Positions 10,533-21,183 of a stretch of DNA of 21,833 nucleotides are shown here, in pieces; within the stretch, counting starts at the first letter, position 1; every line of letters begins with the position of its first letter. Below the pieces are notes generated by a model. It searched no databases and had not been told where the DNA came from. It saw only the letters and a list, made by a program, of their open reading frames with translations. Source of the DNA: Phellopilus nigrolimitatus (lineage: Eukaryota > Basidiomycota > Agaricomycetes > Hymenochaetales > Hymenochaetaceae); assembly GCA_021029095.1 (NCBI GenBank), contig JAJOHG010000408.1, forward strand, positions 1 to 21,833. Reading direction: 5' to 3'. The position numbers were made by a program, and so were the translations under genes.

Positions 10533-11128
10533 TGCCGCCGAAGAATCGAAACTCAACCAACTGTTTTTACTTGACGAAGGGCAGAGAAGAGTTTTGAGAC
10601 GTGTATAATAGTTCTAGATGGTCGTCAGAGTGGATATGGGTGTTTGCGCAGCATTAGTTCCTCATCAACTCGGACACCACTAAGTTGCATTTTGAATAAT
10701 CCAAATATGGCAATTCTGGATTTTGCTCGTTTGTACAGCTGACTTTAGTCTGACAGCGGGCCTCATTTGAGTACAATAAGTATTTTCACATTGCTTATAT
10801 ATACAGAAACAGGAAGAAAAGAAGCGTCCACATGCTCGGTAGAGCAGTATGAGGGTGGAGGATATAAACTAGATAAAAACAAAACATGCATAGATCGTCT
10901 TAACACGCTCATACACGAGCCTGGGCTGGGCTCCGCCTCCGTCTAAAGTTGGTTGGTATGTACATCCAGTACTCCCGCGTACGTGGCTGGAACCGTCATC
11001 ATTCCAACACCACACCATTCCCTTATCCCATATGTATCCCATATGCCAAAGATCAAAAAAGCAACAGAGCACACAGTTACGTAGCGTTCGGTCTTCGTCC
11101 CATCCAACCGAGCCACATAAGGCATGAG
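10533..11128. other. Intergenic region between NUP159 start and the GBD-gene stop
   Basis: This 596-bp stretch must hold the NUP159 promoter and the 3' end of the upstream minus-strand gene. Short open frames here (for example 10869-11072 minus) resemble no protein I know. No convincing TATA box, RNA gene or repeat was seen. Confidence 0.5.
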
Positions 11129-13445
11129 TCAGAAGCGGATTGGCTCAATCTTCTTCGGCGTTGGGATCTTCGGCACGCCTACAGCGCCAACTCGGTCGCG
11201 CGAAGGCGTCGCCGGGGAGCTTCTCTGCCCTCGCGAGCTCATCGTGGATGCGGAGTTGCGGTTACGTTCACGGTCCTTAGCAATCCTGCTCGACTTCGCC
11301 ATCCCTGCAGGAGGGGCGCCAATGGTACGTGATAACGTCCACGGCAGTTCGAAGCGTGCCTGTGCTGCAAGGGAGACATACCGAGCAATCTCCAGGTGCA
11401 ATGTCGGATAGTAAGTTGTGGACGCTTTTCTTGCAACCTATGCACGGCATAAGATTGCTTGAGGTGAAAGTAAAAACCCGAAAATACGCACCAGAATGAT
11501 ACGCTCAATTCCTGATGCGAATAAGTCCGAATGGAAGCGATGTGCTGAGAGCTCGTTATCCTTGGGAAGATTGAGGTCGGCCGTTGACTTCGCTATGCCG
11601 TTTAGGAGCCTAAAGTGTGTCGTCTATCTCCGACATCACCCCGAGCAAGCCCGAGCATGCAATAGAAGGACGTTTTGCGACATGAAATCAGCCATCAAAG
11701 AAGGGAATGCAGACGAATTTTCAGTCACGTCACCTCAGGAAACAATTATAAGCACAAAGATCTTACCAAGTATCCCATAGCCTCAAATTCCACGCCGCCA
11801 GTCATTCCGCCAGGGGCACGAGGCCTTTCCACCCGTTTTTCATCCGTTTCGTCCAAAACCCAGATTGTGTTGCTTGGGTGACAAAATACCCAGAAATAAT
11901 CCCTGCACACGTCTGATAGCTCCTGTAGATATGTCTTGTAGATTCTCGGAATGTGCAGTGACTCAATAAACTCATGCGGAGAGACGGGGGTAGCCGGTAT
12001 CTCAGCAGGTGGAGGAGCCTTGGTTAGCAAAAGCGTGCGGAGAAACGAGAAGAGGCTGCGATGTGGCGGAGGAAGGCTGATCAGTTTGTGGTTCACGTTG
12101 GCTGGATATTGCTCGTCGTCCGAACATTCATCCCAGACTTCGCGTCTGCGTTGTCTGATAGGTGATGAGGAAGATACTGAGGGCAATGCAGAGGGCGGAT
12201 ACAAGTCAAAAATTATGAGAAGAAGCTCTGCGATGAGCTGGCGCGTGGCGACGTCACCAGGCTTTTTGTCAGAGAAGAGCAGGCGAACGAGCTGTGCGAA
12301 CGGAGCTGGACACGCCGATCGCAAAGCCGCGCAGCCTATCTCTGACGTAGACAGTGCCTTGAAGCACCGTAAAAGCTCATGAAGCAACTGGTCGTCGTGC
12401 TGCTCCTCTCTAAATCAGAAACACTCATTAGAACCGAACATACGGTTAGCCAATTACAGATGCTAACCTCCATTCAACTTCCAGCAATTCGTTGAGACGT
12501 GTGAGAACAGCCGAGTAGCCGCCAAGTTGAAGAAATGATTCAGTCCAGCTGCACTAAGTTAGGCAACCCGTGCAGCTCGAAAACAAAAAGTCCCATACCT
12601 TGCCGATTCGTTCCTTAGGAGCAATCTTAATTTTTTGACTGCTTCTATGTCCAGCTCCACGCTGGAAGTACTAGTGAGAATGTTTGCATATCTTGAAGGA
12701 GACATGTCTTTCGCCCATTTGCTTTCCGCCTTAGCTCCGGTGGATTCGCTCTTTGCGCCCAAGCCAAGGTGCCCTTTAGACGAACTCCTAGGCATGTCTA
12801 GCGAAATGCCGCGCGAGTGGCGGGCTGCAGTTCGTGGTGCACTCGATTCATCGTCAGAAGAGAGGCGAGCAAGGGAGATCGAGGACCTCATAGCCGCGCC
12901 TAAGAAGCGACTGGCCGTCTGAGGTTTGGGGAAATCGGAAGCGAGGTGCTCATGGGAAGGGCGGGGAGACGTGACAGAATCGCTGCTCTTGCTTTTACGA
13001 AGAGTGCCTGATGTTTTCTTCGGTGTCACAGAGGCGGGCACAGGAGCGGCCTTAATAGTCTGAGAAGAGCGGAGCATGGCAGCTTTAACCGTGTAATCCA
13101 TGCCATTTAACTTGGGCCGTAGCGTCTGCGGAATCTGGAGGTCATCCTGTTGAACAGCATCAGCAAGCTTTGCATTGACAGCGGCGGCATACTCGCCAGA
13201 AGCTTGTCAAAGGCCTGCGTCATCTCTACTGAGTCTGCTCCCTGCTGCTGTTGCTGTTGCTGGTGCTGCTTTCCCTTGGCTGCAAGGGGCTTGGGGCCTT
13301 TATTCCTGTCCGTATCCTGAAAGACGGCTGATTTCTGAGCACCTCTCGAAGGCACAGTGCCGCCCGGTCTGTTCTCCTTGCCCGCATTTTCGCAGTCAGC
13401 CGTGACGTCGACGGATATGGTTCGTTTTCCAAAACCTCTGAACAT
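11129..13445 (-). CDS. Formin GTPase-binding (Drf_GBD/FH3-like) domain protein lacking FH1-FH2
   Basis: This looks like a stand-alone version of the Rho-GTPase-binding N-terminal region of diaphanous formins, so a role in Rho signalling to the cytoskeleton is inferred. Predicted exons (complement): 13445-13197, 13146-12599, 12548-12468, 12409-11767, 11623-11492, 11437-11129, giving 653 aa. The N-terminus has MFRGFGKR, KENRPGG and a Q run at about residue 60. The GBD core reads FDKLLDDLQIPQTLRPKL, YTVKAAMLRSSQT, a serine-rich insert, LDIEAVKKLRLLLRNESAS, WTESFLQLGGY, LNELLEVEWREEQHDDQLL and HELLRCFKALSTSEIGCAAL. The later part has YKTYLQELSDVCRDYFWVF, HRFHSDLFASGIERIIL and TTYYPTLHLEIARYVSLA, then a basic Ser/Pro tail. 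No proline-rich FH1 or actin-nucleating FH2 follows before the stop at 11129. Intron 1 (13196-13147) needs a GC donor. Intron 4 (11766-11624, 143 bp) is long and could hide another exon. Confidence 0.85.
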
Positions 13446-15114
13446 GTTCGCTGTCTGGTCGTAGTGTGAAGTCAAAGTCTGCGATGTCGAGACGCGTTTG
13501 ATTACAACGTCATGTGACCGTGCAACTCGCGGAAAACTTGCTAGAAATAAAGTAAACGTGACAACAGTAACACAAGCAATACCGTTTTCGAGAATCAATT
13601 TATACGTAAACTGTAGCAATCGCGCCCGCTCAGATCATTTGTTCCTGATTGGGCGCCTGTTTACTCTTACGATTCCCGGTGCGACCGGTATATCATAAGT
13701 ACAGAGGAACTCTCCTGCGCGCCCTTTTCCTACCCCCCCTTCCTTCCTCCCTCCTTTGCATCCTCTTATTCATTGGTGCGGTTTCCAATCCCCGCAGTAC
13801 ACCCCCCTCCGTTCATTTGTTTTCTTGTCGACGCCCACTTCCTCTCGCACACCGGGCACTCGGGCTTCGTCTCGGTCATGAGCGTCCACCGCCCACAGCA
13901 CAGATGGCCTTCCTTTTCTCGAAGACATCGCTCGTATAAAGAGCGCTGAGCTGCCATCACTTTCCCCCACTTTCAATCCTTCACATTCTCGCTGTGGACT
14001 GCAATACCTTCCTCAAGTGAGACGATATCATGATGTTTTGACAAGCCTTTCTTGTACAGCATCGTCGTACCCAGTAACCAGGACCTAAATGATGCTTTTT
14101 TTTTCTTTTCTTTTCGAAGTCTTATGTGAGCTACATCATAATTCTCAACAAGACGCTACTGAAGTTTACGATCGGATATTGACAGTAGACGTTCGCTGAG
14201 GGTATGGGACTCCTGAGGAAGGAGTGCTTCGACCTATGCGTCCCAAATGAAAAAAAGTTCACGCTCTTGTTTGTGGGACCTTAGCGCTCGCTGTCAGCTC
14301 GCTGTCATCTCGGTTTAGGTGCCTCTTACACATACATCCCTCATTCATTCATTCAATGGTATGTCTCCTTTTTATGGCCTTCGTCCCCCCGATCACCCCC
14401 AGACTTAATCACCTTTCCCTCCTCTTACTAGTAGGGTCGTTATAATTGCTTCAACTGCTATGCCAGCATCCATTATGCTGAGGGTCTATCGTCCTAAAAA
14501 GAATGAACTGCGTACAAGTGTATTCTTTCCAGGGCCGACGATTACTATTTAGCTCTTTCGCTTTCTTCCGCAGATTTTTCCTCCTTAGGACTCATTGAAA
14601 TACTTCCGTGGACGCTGACTGCAATGCTTTCTCCTGTCGATCCCCCTTCCCTTTTAAGGTATCTGCTTCTCGTCTCATAAATGACCAAACGAGGAGGTTG
14701 ATTTGTTAAACGCCAGCCTGAGGAGCAATAAATTAGCAGGTGAAGTACCTACAAACTATATGATACGACCTAAAGGCACTGTGCTAGGTATAAGCATTTT
14801 ACAGGAGTCCAACGCAACAGTCATCAAGAAAAAACGAGAAAAATAAGCAACAAAGCGCGGATACATGGTTCGCAGAACAGAATATCAGTACAGGATAATA
14901 CGGGTATGTCTTCAAGTTTGATTTAGAGAACAAGGCAATTTATTCGTAAAGCTGCCTCGGAATTCCAACTTCTATAATCCGAAAAAATTAGCATATGCAG
15001 GGATGGAAACGAGAAATAAATGTGGCGAAGGTAAATATATATCCGCTCGAACTGGGGCAACGTGTTTTGAGCCTATTTCAGCAGGTGAATAAATCGACTC
15101 TACACCCCAGGAGC
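13446..15114. other. Long intergenic region; possible spliced non-coding transcript on the plus strand
   Basis: No protein gene could be supported in these 1.67 kb. It contains the promoter of the GBD gene and the 3' flank of the transcription factor. Pyrimidine-rich tracts occur at about 13725-13760 and 14096-14117, and an ATTC tandem repeat lies at about 14340-14356. A TATAAA at about 13935 is followed by a CT-rich stretch and by two plausible plus-strand introns, GTGAGA...TACAG (about 14017-14061) and GTATGT...CTAG (about 14360-14432). No substantial ORF accompanies them. Confidence 0.35.
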
Positions 15115-18100
15115 TCAGACAAGAAGGATTTCCACTCCGAGGTGCTCGCGCATGACATTACGCCAGTCCACGACGCCTCCTTGCATATCGCGGACAATTT
15201 GGACCTGTTCGACGAGCAGGCGAACACTTCGCACGTTGCCGACCACGTCATCCAGAGCGCTCAGGCGCGCCAGGATGAACTGGCGGTGTTCCGGGACGTC
15301 GGCGAGGCAACCCGCGAGTGCCAGGGGGAGCATGAGCGCGCGGTCAACGACCATTGCGGGAAGATTGCTAAGTGCATTCACAACGGCCGCTACTGCGTTA
15401 TTGATCTCGGATATACCTTATCAGGACGGAAAGTCAGCGGAGAGTACGAGGGCAGTTGGAAGCAGATACGCACCTGGGCTGGGATCATTGATGACAGAAG
15501 CAAGGAAGAGTGCGGCGGTGTGGAGGAAGACTTGAGCAGTACGTTTATATAGATCCCCGGGTTGGTTTCCTGCAGGTGAGTTCCGATCTCTAGTAAATAG
15601 AGATGACGGAGTCGGGGTCGGAACGGCAGCAACGAGGCCGATGTTAGTGGGCAGCATCGGGGATGCAGAAGCAAAAGCAGGGGTCGCCGAAGGCGCTAAT
15701 GACGCGCCCGTTGCACCCGTTGCGTCCACGACGGACCCCACAGCATGCACTTGTCCAAGCTGCGCTGAAGCTGTTGCTGGCGACGGTCCGCTGTGCTCCC
15801 CGGACGGACGCGTCGGGTGCATATGCGCGTTGTGTGCCGCGCTGCCCGCGATGCTCAGTAGTCGCTCGGCGCCCTCAGCAATGCTGCTGACGAGGAGGCG
15901 CTCCTCGATGGCGACGCCGCGCTGGAAGAGCTCGTGGTTGCTCAGTGTGCCTTGTTGACGCTCATGTGCCTTCCACTGCGCGAGGGCGGCTGTCTCGGCG
16001 AGCACGAGAAGCACGTCGTCCGGGCAGCCCATTAAGAGGTCCATGCTTGCGCCTTGCAGAGTCTGAGTCCCGGCTTCACGTGAGATGGTGCCACCGAGAA
16101 GACGGCGGTACAAACTAAGGAATCGGGGCGCTTGATAGAGCGAAATAGCCGCGAAAATGTCGTACCACTGTCACGGGAAAAGATAAAGGGGATTGGCGTT
16201 AGAATTTAGACTCGGAGAAGGGATCGACAGGAACGGCAGGCGTTAAGAATTAAGCAACGTACGATTGTCAGCTTCGCCGCCAGCTGCTCTGCTTCATTCA
16301 TCATCGCCAGGGTCTTCCTGGGCGTCTCGTTCCCCGGCGCGCAAAGCCCTGTTTGGACGAACCACTCACGCGCCAGATCGAGGTGTGTCGACCAGTCGCC
16401 CGAGCCTCCTTGAAGGAGGAAGTACGCGACGAGGTGCAGCGATGCCAGCGCGTCTGCCACGGTGTACACCGTGTTTGAAGCGGACGTGCTTGCGCCCAAA
16501 GTGGACGCGCGCGCGCTCGCGTTCGCGAGCTGCCAGAACGCACGGTCATAGAACTGCTGTGATGTTGACTGCAGCGGGTTCGCGTCGGGCGGGTCGAGGA
16601 GACGCGCGACACGGACCGTCTTGTTGTGCTTCGCCGCAAGGGCGCACGATGCGTTAACCAGCGCCCCGAATGGCTCTTGCGCAAACAACTGTATGTAAAT
16701 AAAACACAAAACGATATTACATTCGAATCAACACTCGGATCGCTCATTCTCATCGTCGTCTTTAGGAACTGTACATACGTTTTGGAGGACACCTTGGGCT
16801 TTCTCGGACGCAAACACATACTGCATCGGCATGACGCTATCGAAATAGTACCGCACGTGGGGTTCAACAAGGGAAGGATCCGTCAATGGATCGCTGAATC
16901 CTGCACCCGGCGCAGAACTCGTAGCGCTCCTTGACGTCGAACCAGAGGCGGGTCTGGTCGGCGGTGGCTGCGGCTGATGCTGCGGTTGCTGTGCCGGATA
17001 CGCGCCCTGGAAGAGGAGGGACTCGTTGCCAGGCATCATCATCGGCGAGTCGCTACCTGGGACGCCTGTGATAGTGTTCGCCATGCCCATGCCCGAGATG
17101 TCCAAGCCGGACATGCCCGGAGACAGGTTTGTCATGCTGGACATGCTGCTGCCCATGCTCGACATGGAGTTCATGCTCCCGAAAGCATCGGTGGAGAAGT
17201 CGAGCATAGATGCCTGCCCATGGCTAGGCGCAGATCCGCCGAAAGCACCCACGAGCGGGCTATGCGATGAGATGTATGGCGAAGTCGAGTGCGGGGATAC
17301 GCCACCTGTAAAGCAAACATTATTAGATTAGCTCCGTTCGCGTCTGAGTGAAACACAGAGAGAGAGATTGGGAATCAAATTGTTGGTGCATTGCCATCTG
17401 ATGAAGGGGGGCCGAAACAAAACAAAACAAGAAAACATAACACAAAGAAAAGGCAAAGCGTCGGGAGCAAACAGTAGATTTGATGTGCCCAGGTTCGCGA
17501 TCAATTAGAAAAGAAGCGGCCTTGAGGCGTTAGGCATGCCAATAAGACACCGACGGATGAGAAGCAGTCTCCGCCACTGACGAAAGCACCGATGTTTCAG
17601 CATCGATGGGAGTTGGAAGGGGGAAAAGGATAAATGAAAGGCGTGGACGGAAAGGGGATAACGCGGAGCTTTCCATGAGAATGCCTATGTTCGTCCCCGC
17701 AAAGCAAAGGCACCGCCAACAACGGAGGCAACATCGGTGCAGACGAAACGAGCTAGTAGTATGCACACGGTCACCGGGCGGTGCTTGTGACCGTTCGCAG
17801 TTGGGCAGTGGGCATTAGGCACTGCGGCATTGAGGCAACGTCGACCCATCGGCTGCAGGTCGCTTGCTGCAAGTGGACAATCTGGCGAGAAATGCTGTAA
17901 TGACGTAATCCGTCTAAAAGCCGCTAGAAAGGGGTCGGAGGTATCGATTCCCAAAAAGGCAACGACAATCAAAGCTTACGCCCTCGTGCCTGTCGAAGCT
18001 CGCTGCCGAAGGTGCACACTAATCGACGTCGGCCGGTATCGGAGTTGCACTGCGAGTCACAATTGCGCGAGGCTGGATACGACGAAGAATAAAATGGGGG

Positions 18101-20890
18101 ACGAAAAATGCAGCGGAAATGCGAGTGAAAAAAAAAAAGGGAGAGGCCTGCTGCAATGTTACGATATGAAATGATGGGTGATAATAATTTGTGCGGCTGG
18201 GTTTGAGACACCGGCGTAGTGATGCGCATTTCCCGAAACGGAGCGTGAATAGCCTCCCGAGATGGGTAATATCTCCCGAATAGGCATAGCATCCCGAGAT
18301 GTACGGGGAGTCGATCTGATGTGAGATGCGAGAGACGCACGGCTCGAGCACGAAGCCGCGACGCCTCCACGTCGTCGACCTCCCAGTTGCCGACCCGTAT
18401 CGTTCGGACGCGGTTCGGAAGAGTTATCTGCCCGTCGCGGGAGAACATGAGTCACAGAACATATCCGTATCGGAATGTGGTCGGCAAAGTCGACGAGTGG
18501 CGTAGCTGACCGCGGACGAACACCCTCTCCGAGTGTGAACGAGGGAGTCCGTTGGCGCGAGAAGGGGCGGGGCATGATTGCAAGCGGTGCGGAGCGGTGC
18601 ATAGACCCAGGTGGGAAAATCCAGAAGCGAGTGTGGCGGTAAATCCGAGCAATGGTCATGTTGCCCCGATGACATCGTAAGTTGCAAATGGCACCAATCG
18701 GGACAAACAATTTGAGCAAAAGAAGATAGCAGGAAAGGGTCGCAGCGTCGCGTGAATCGGAGCGAAGCCACGAACGGCTTCGCAGAGAGAAGAAGCCCGG
18801 CGGACGAAGTAAAGAAACGCGATGCGAAGCCTGGCCAGAAAGGAAGTCCCGTGCTTGACATTGGAAGCCAAAATACGGTCTGAAACTCGCAAAACGAGCT
18901 ACGCAGAATTGATCGTTTCGGAGGAAGTGATTTGAAAATAAGAATAGAGGCTAGGTTTTACGGCACCTCAGCACCAAGCCAACGCGATGCAACCAAGGTC
19001 CTTTGATGGGAACGCTCCAGAGATTTCCAGTAACCGCCGCTGATGTCGACCAGGAGGTGGGAAAAATGTGCAAAAGAAGAGAACCACAGAAATCAAAGGA
19101 AAGAGGAGGGAGGAGGTGCAAAGAAAAAAAGAAAGAAATCAATCCAGAAATGAATAACGAATCTTACCTGTCATTGACGAAGAGCTTGAGTCGCGGTCGC
19201 CTTCCTGAAATTGCTGCTGGCGCTGCATCGCAAGCTGCTGCTGCTGGTGGAACGTCTGCGCGCGGCGGCGGACCTCGAACATGCGTGCCTGCGCCTGCTG
19301 CTGGTGTGAAGTCGGGACTTCAAGGCTCGCGCGGCGATGCACGTACTGCTGCTGCTGCTGCTGCTGGTGGTCCTGCGCGGAGCCCGGCGCCGCAGGGTAC
19401 CCGAAGAAGTCGAATTCCGCGCCCGTAACCGCGGGCGCGTGCGGAGTGTGCGGCGCGTGCTGCGCCGGGTGGGGCGCGTAGCCCGCAAACGCGTGCGGCG
19501 ACGGGTACGGCCCGTAGCGCGCGCTGTGGTGATGCTGCGGATGCGGGTGCTGCTGCTGGGGCGCGGGGTACTCGTAGCCCATGCCGCCCATCGCGCCGGG
19601 CGCGGACATGCCGCCGCCCATCATGCCCAGCGCGCCCATGCTGCCCAGCCCGCCGAAGGCGGCGGGGCCAGACATGGAGCGGACGCCGGCGTGGGGTGGC
19701 CGTGCACGTCGTGCTGGGCGTTCGAGGCCGCTGAAGACCCTCCCGGAGGCGCCGTGGTGCGCGAGCCCTGGGCGTGCGGGAGGCGCGGCTGCCCGCGGAC
19801 CATGCCCGCCTTGATAAGCTTTTCTTTGATACCGGTCTTGTACTGCTCGACGGCCTGCTTGTCCTGTTTCCAGCGTCAGCTCGAGAGGAAGATAATAGCA
19901 ATAGCATATATAGAACAGAAGCGAAATGAATAAGGGAGCGCGGAATGGGCATATGGAAATCGAAGCGCGGACGTAAATGAAGTGGAAAGTAAGGGGGGAG
20001 AGCGCATGACTCTCGCAGTGGCGAAGAGAAGAGGAGCGGGGGCCGTGGCACACAAATGAAGCAGGGGGCTCTGGACTTACGCGCATCCAGGCGGGGCGTT
20101 TGGGGCCCCAGCCGAGGCAGTCTATACGGAGGCGGATGCACGTCTGGCACGACTCGCCGACGCGCTGCTCGTCGCATTTCTAGCGTCCAGGGAAAAGTCA
20201 ACGTCGATAAGGAAAACGAAAAAAAAGAGCCGCCCACCTTGCGTCTGATACGGCACGTCCTGCGGGCGCCACGAGCACCTATGTCAGCATACACACGTTC
20301 CGCCGATCATTGAGAAGGGGGACCCACCAGCAGCCGCCCTTTCCGTTCGCGGCGCCCTGCTGCGCGTGGGGCAGCCTCGGCTGCGGGGGGATGTCCATCG
20401 CTATCGGGTGTGGGTAGTGCTGGTGCTGGTGCTGCTGGTGCTGCAAAAGCTGGTGCTGGTGCTGGTGCTGATGCTGGTGCTGGTGTTGGTGCGAGTGATG
20501 CGCCTCGCTCTCGTTCAGTGCGGCGCGCTTGAGGGGGCGCGGCGACGCGTCTCGCGCCGTGCTATGTCCGCCCGCGCCGAGGGCGGGGAGGGGCACGATG
20601 TGCGGCGAGGGCGCGCCGGAGGGGCAGCCGTCGGAGGCGGGCGGGGTGCGGGGCGAGCTGCTGTCCTCGCTGGAGTCTGAGCTGCTGGTGTGTGCGAGGG
20701 CGGGGGGCGGGGGCATGCCGCCGCGGGCGGCGGGAGCGGGAGCGGGGGCGGGGGCGTCGTCGTCGTCTGCTGCAGCAGAGTGGGATCTGGGGGGCGGCGG
20801 TGGGGGGGACGGGGCTGGGAGAGACATGGGGAGCGTAAAGTACGTCGAGGGGGAGGGGGAAGGAGGTTGGTATTGGCCGAGCTGTGCCAT
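15115..20890 (-). CDS. Zn(II)2Cys6 fungal transcription factor with C-terminal fungal-specific (Fungal_trans_2-like) domain; one apparent frameshift
   Basis: This is a nuclear DNA-binding regulator; target genes are unknown. Predicted exons (complement): 20890-20328, 20259-20238, 20179-20081, 19863-19168, 17305-16779, 16688-16263, 16167-15474, 15416-15115, about 1,109 aa. The zinc cluster follows GKGG: C187, C190, C197, C206, C209, C216 (CX2CX6CX8CX2CX6C), with RIRRKKCDE and IRLRIDCLGWGPKRPAWMR. Next comes QAVEQYKTGIKEKLIKAG, then Gly/Met- and Gln/His-rich low-complexity sequence, then the regulatory region (WYDIFAAISLYQAPRFLSLY, LVLAETAALAQWK, ALMLPLALAGCLADVPEHR, VDWRNVMREHLGVEILLV). Within exon 4 the frame changes near the GGGG run at 19693-19696; one extra base there would restore phase exactly. 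Intron 4 is 1,862 bp, far longer than its neighbours, so a gene predictor may split this into two models. The family is certain; a specific ortholog was not recognised. Confidence 0.85.
17306..19167 (-). other. 1,862-bp intron of the Zn2Cys6 transcription factor gene
   Basis: The donor GTAAGA (19167-19162) and acceptor TTTACAG (ending at 17306) join exon ends in phase 1 (SSSSMT-G-VSPHSTSP). Both flanking exons are clearly part of one low-complexity linker. Overlapping open frames inside (for example 17969-18448 and 18159-18719, minus) carry no recognisable domain. The coding strand is pyrimidine-rich near both ends (about 19050-19140 and 17395-17460), which would also fit an internal promoter and leader for a form lacking the zinc cluster. 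Four TCCCGA motifs cluster at 18231-18297 on the plus strand. Confidence 0.65.
19346..19366. repeat. CTG/CAG trinucleotide repeat (7 units) encoding polyglutamine
   Basis: Seven perfect CTG units on the plus strand encode seven glutamines on the minus strand within the low-complexity linker of the transcription factor. This is a typical length-variable microsatellite. Other Gln-rich runs nearby (for example about 19209-19260) are imperfect. Confidence 0.9.
20417..20496. repeat. Imperfect 6-bp repeat encoding alternating His-Gln
   Basis: TGCTGG-type hexamers (GGTGCT in another phase), with a break around 20441-20449, encode a run of alternating His and Gln (HQHQHQ...) in exon 1, about 30 residues upstream of the zinc cluster. 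It is a coding minisatellite, not a CRISPR array. Confidence 0.85.
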
Positions 20891-21183
20891 GTCTATAAAG
20901 TCGCACAGGTGGTAAGTACACGCAAGAATTGACCGAGTCGGCTGGAGAAGAGCACAGATTCAGATAGAGATCGCAGGGCTAACCAGGGCTTCGTGTGCTT
21001 AGCTAAGCTTCGCTTGTGGTTCGGGCTTTGCAATTTAGCGTTAACCATCACTCTGGATCAGGAACCCCTCAGGGTCGCTCTTAACCTTCCGACGCTGACT
21101 CATCCTCCGTCCTTCCGGTACATTTCATTTCATCTTACACGTAATACTTTATTACTCATACACAGCGTTACATATTTACAGCG
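20891..21183. other. Intergenic region between the two transcription factor genes
   Basis: This 293-bp space lies between the stop of the right-hand gene and the start of the left-hand gene, both on the minus strand. GCGTTACA occurs twice close together (about 21166 and 21181), near the end of the right-hand gene. Nothing else was recognised. Confidence 0.4.

Noticed and set aside
13766..13976. Small minus-strand ORFs with several cysteines
   Set aside because: A few Cys residues (CPVC, CC) hint at a zinc-binding peptide, but there is no recognisable spacing pattern or conserved domain and two frames overlap.
14995..15552. Plus-strand ORF of 185 codons
   Set aside because: It is antisense to the last exons of the transcription factor. 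The minus strand has the conserved domain and splice sites.
17969..18719. Overlapping minus-strand ORFs in the long intron as a nested gene
   Set aside because: They overlap one another in different frames, have no recognisable motifs and no supporting splice structure.
19320..20294. 324-codon minus-strand ORF spanning introns and exons
   Set aside because: It runs through predicted introns and reads the linker in the wrong frame, as Arg/Pro/Ala-rich sequence.
20413..20500. Regular repeats resembling a CRISPR array
   Set aside because: The unit is a 6-bp coding repeat giving His-Gln, without spacers, in a eukaryotic gene.
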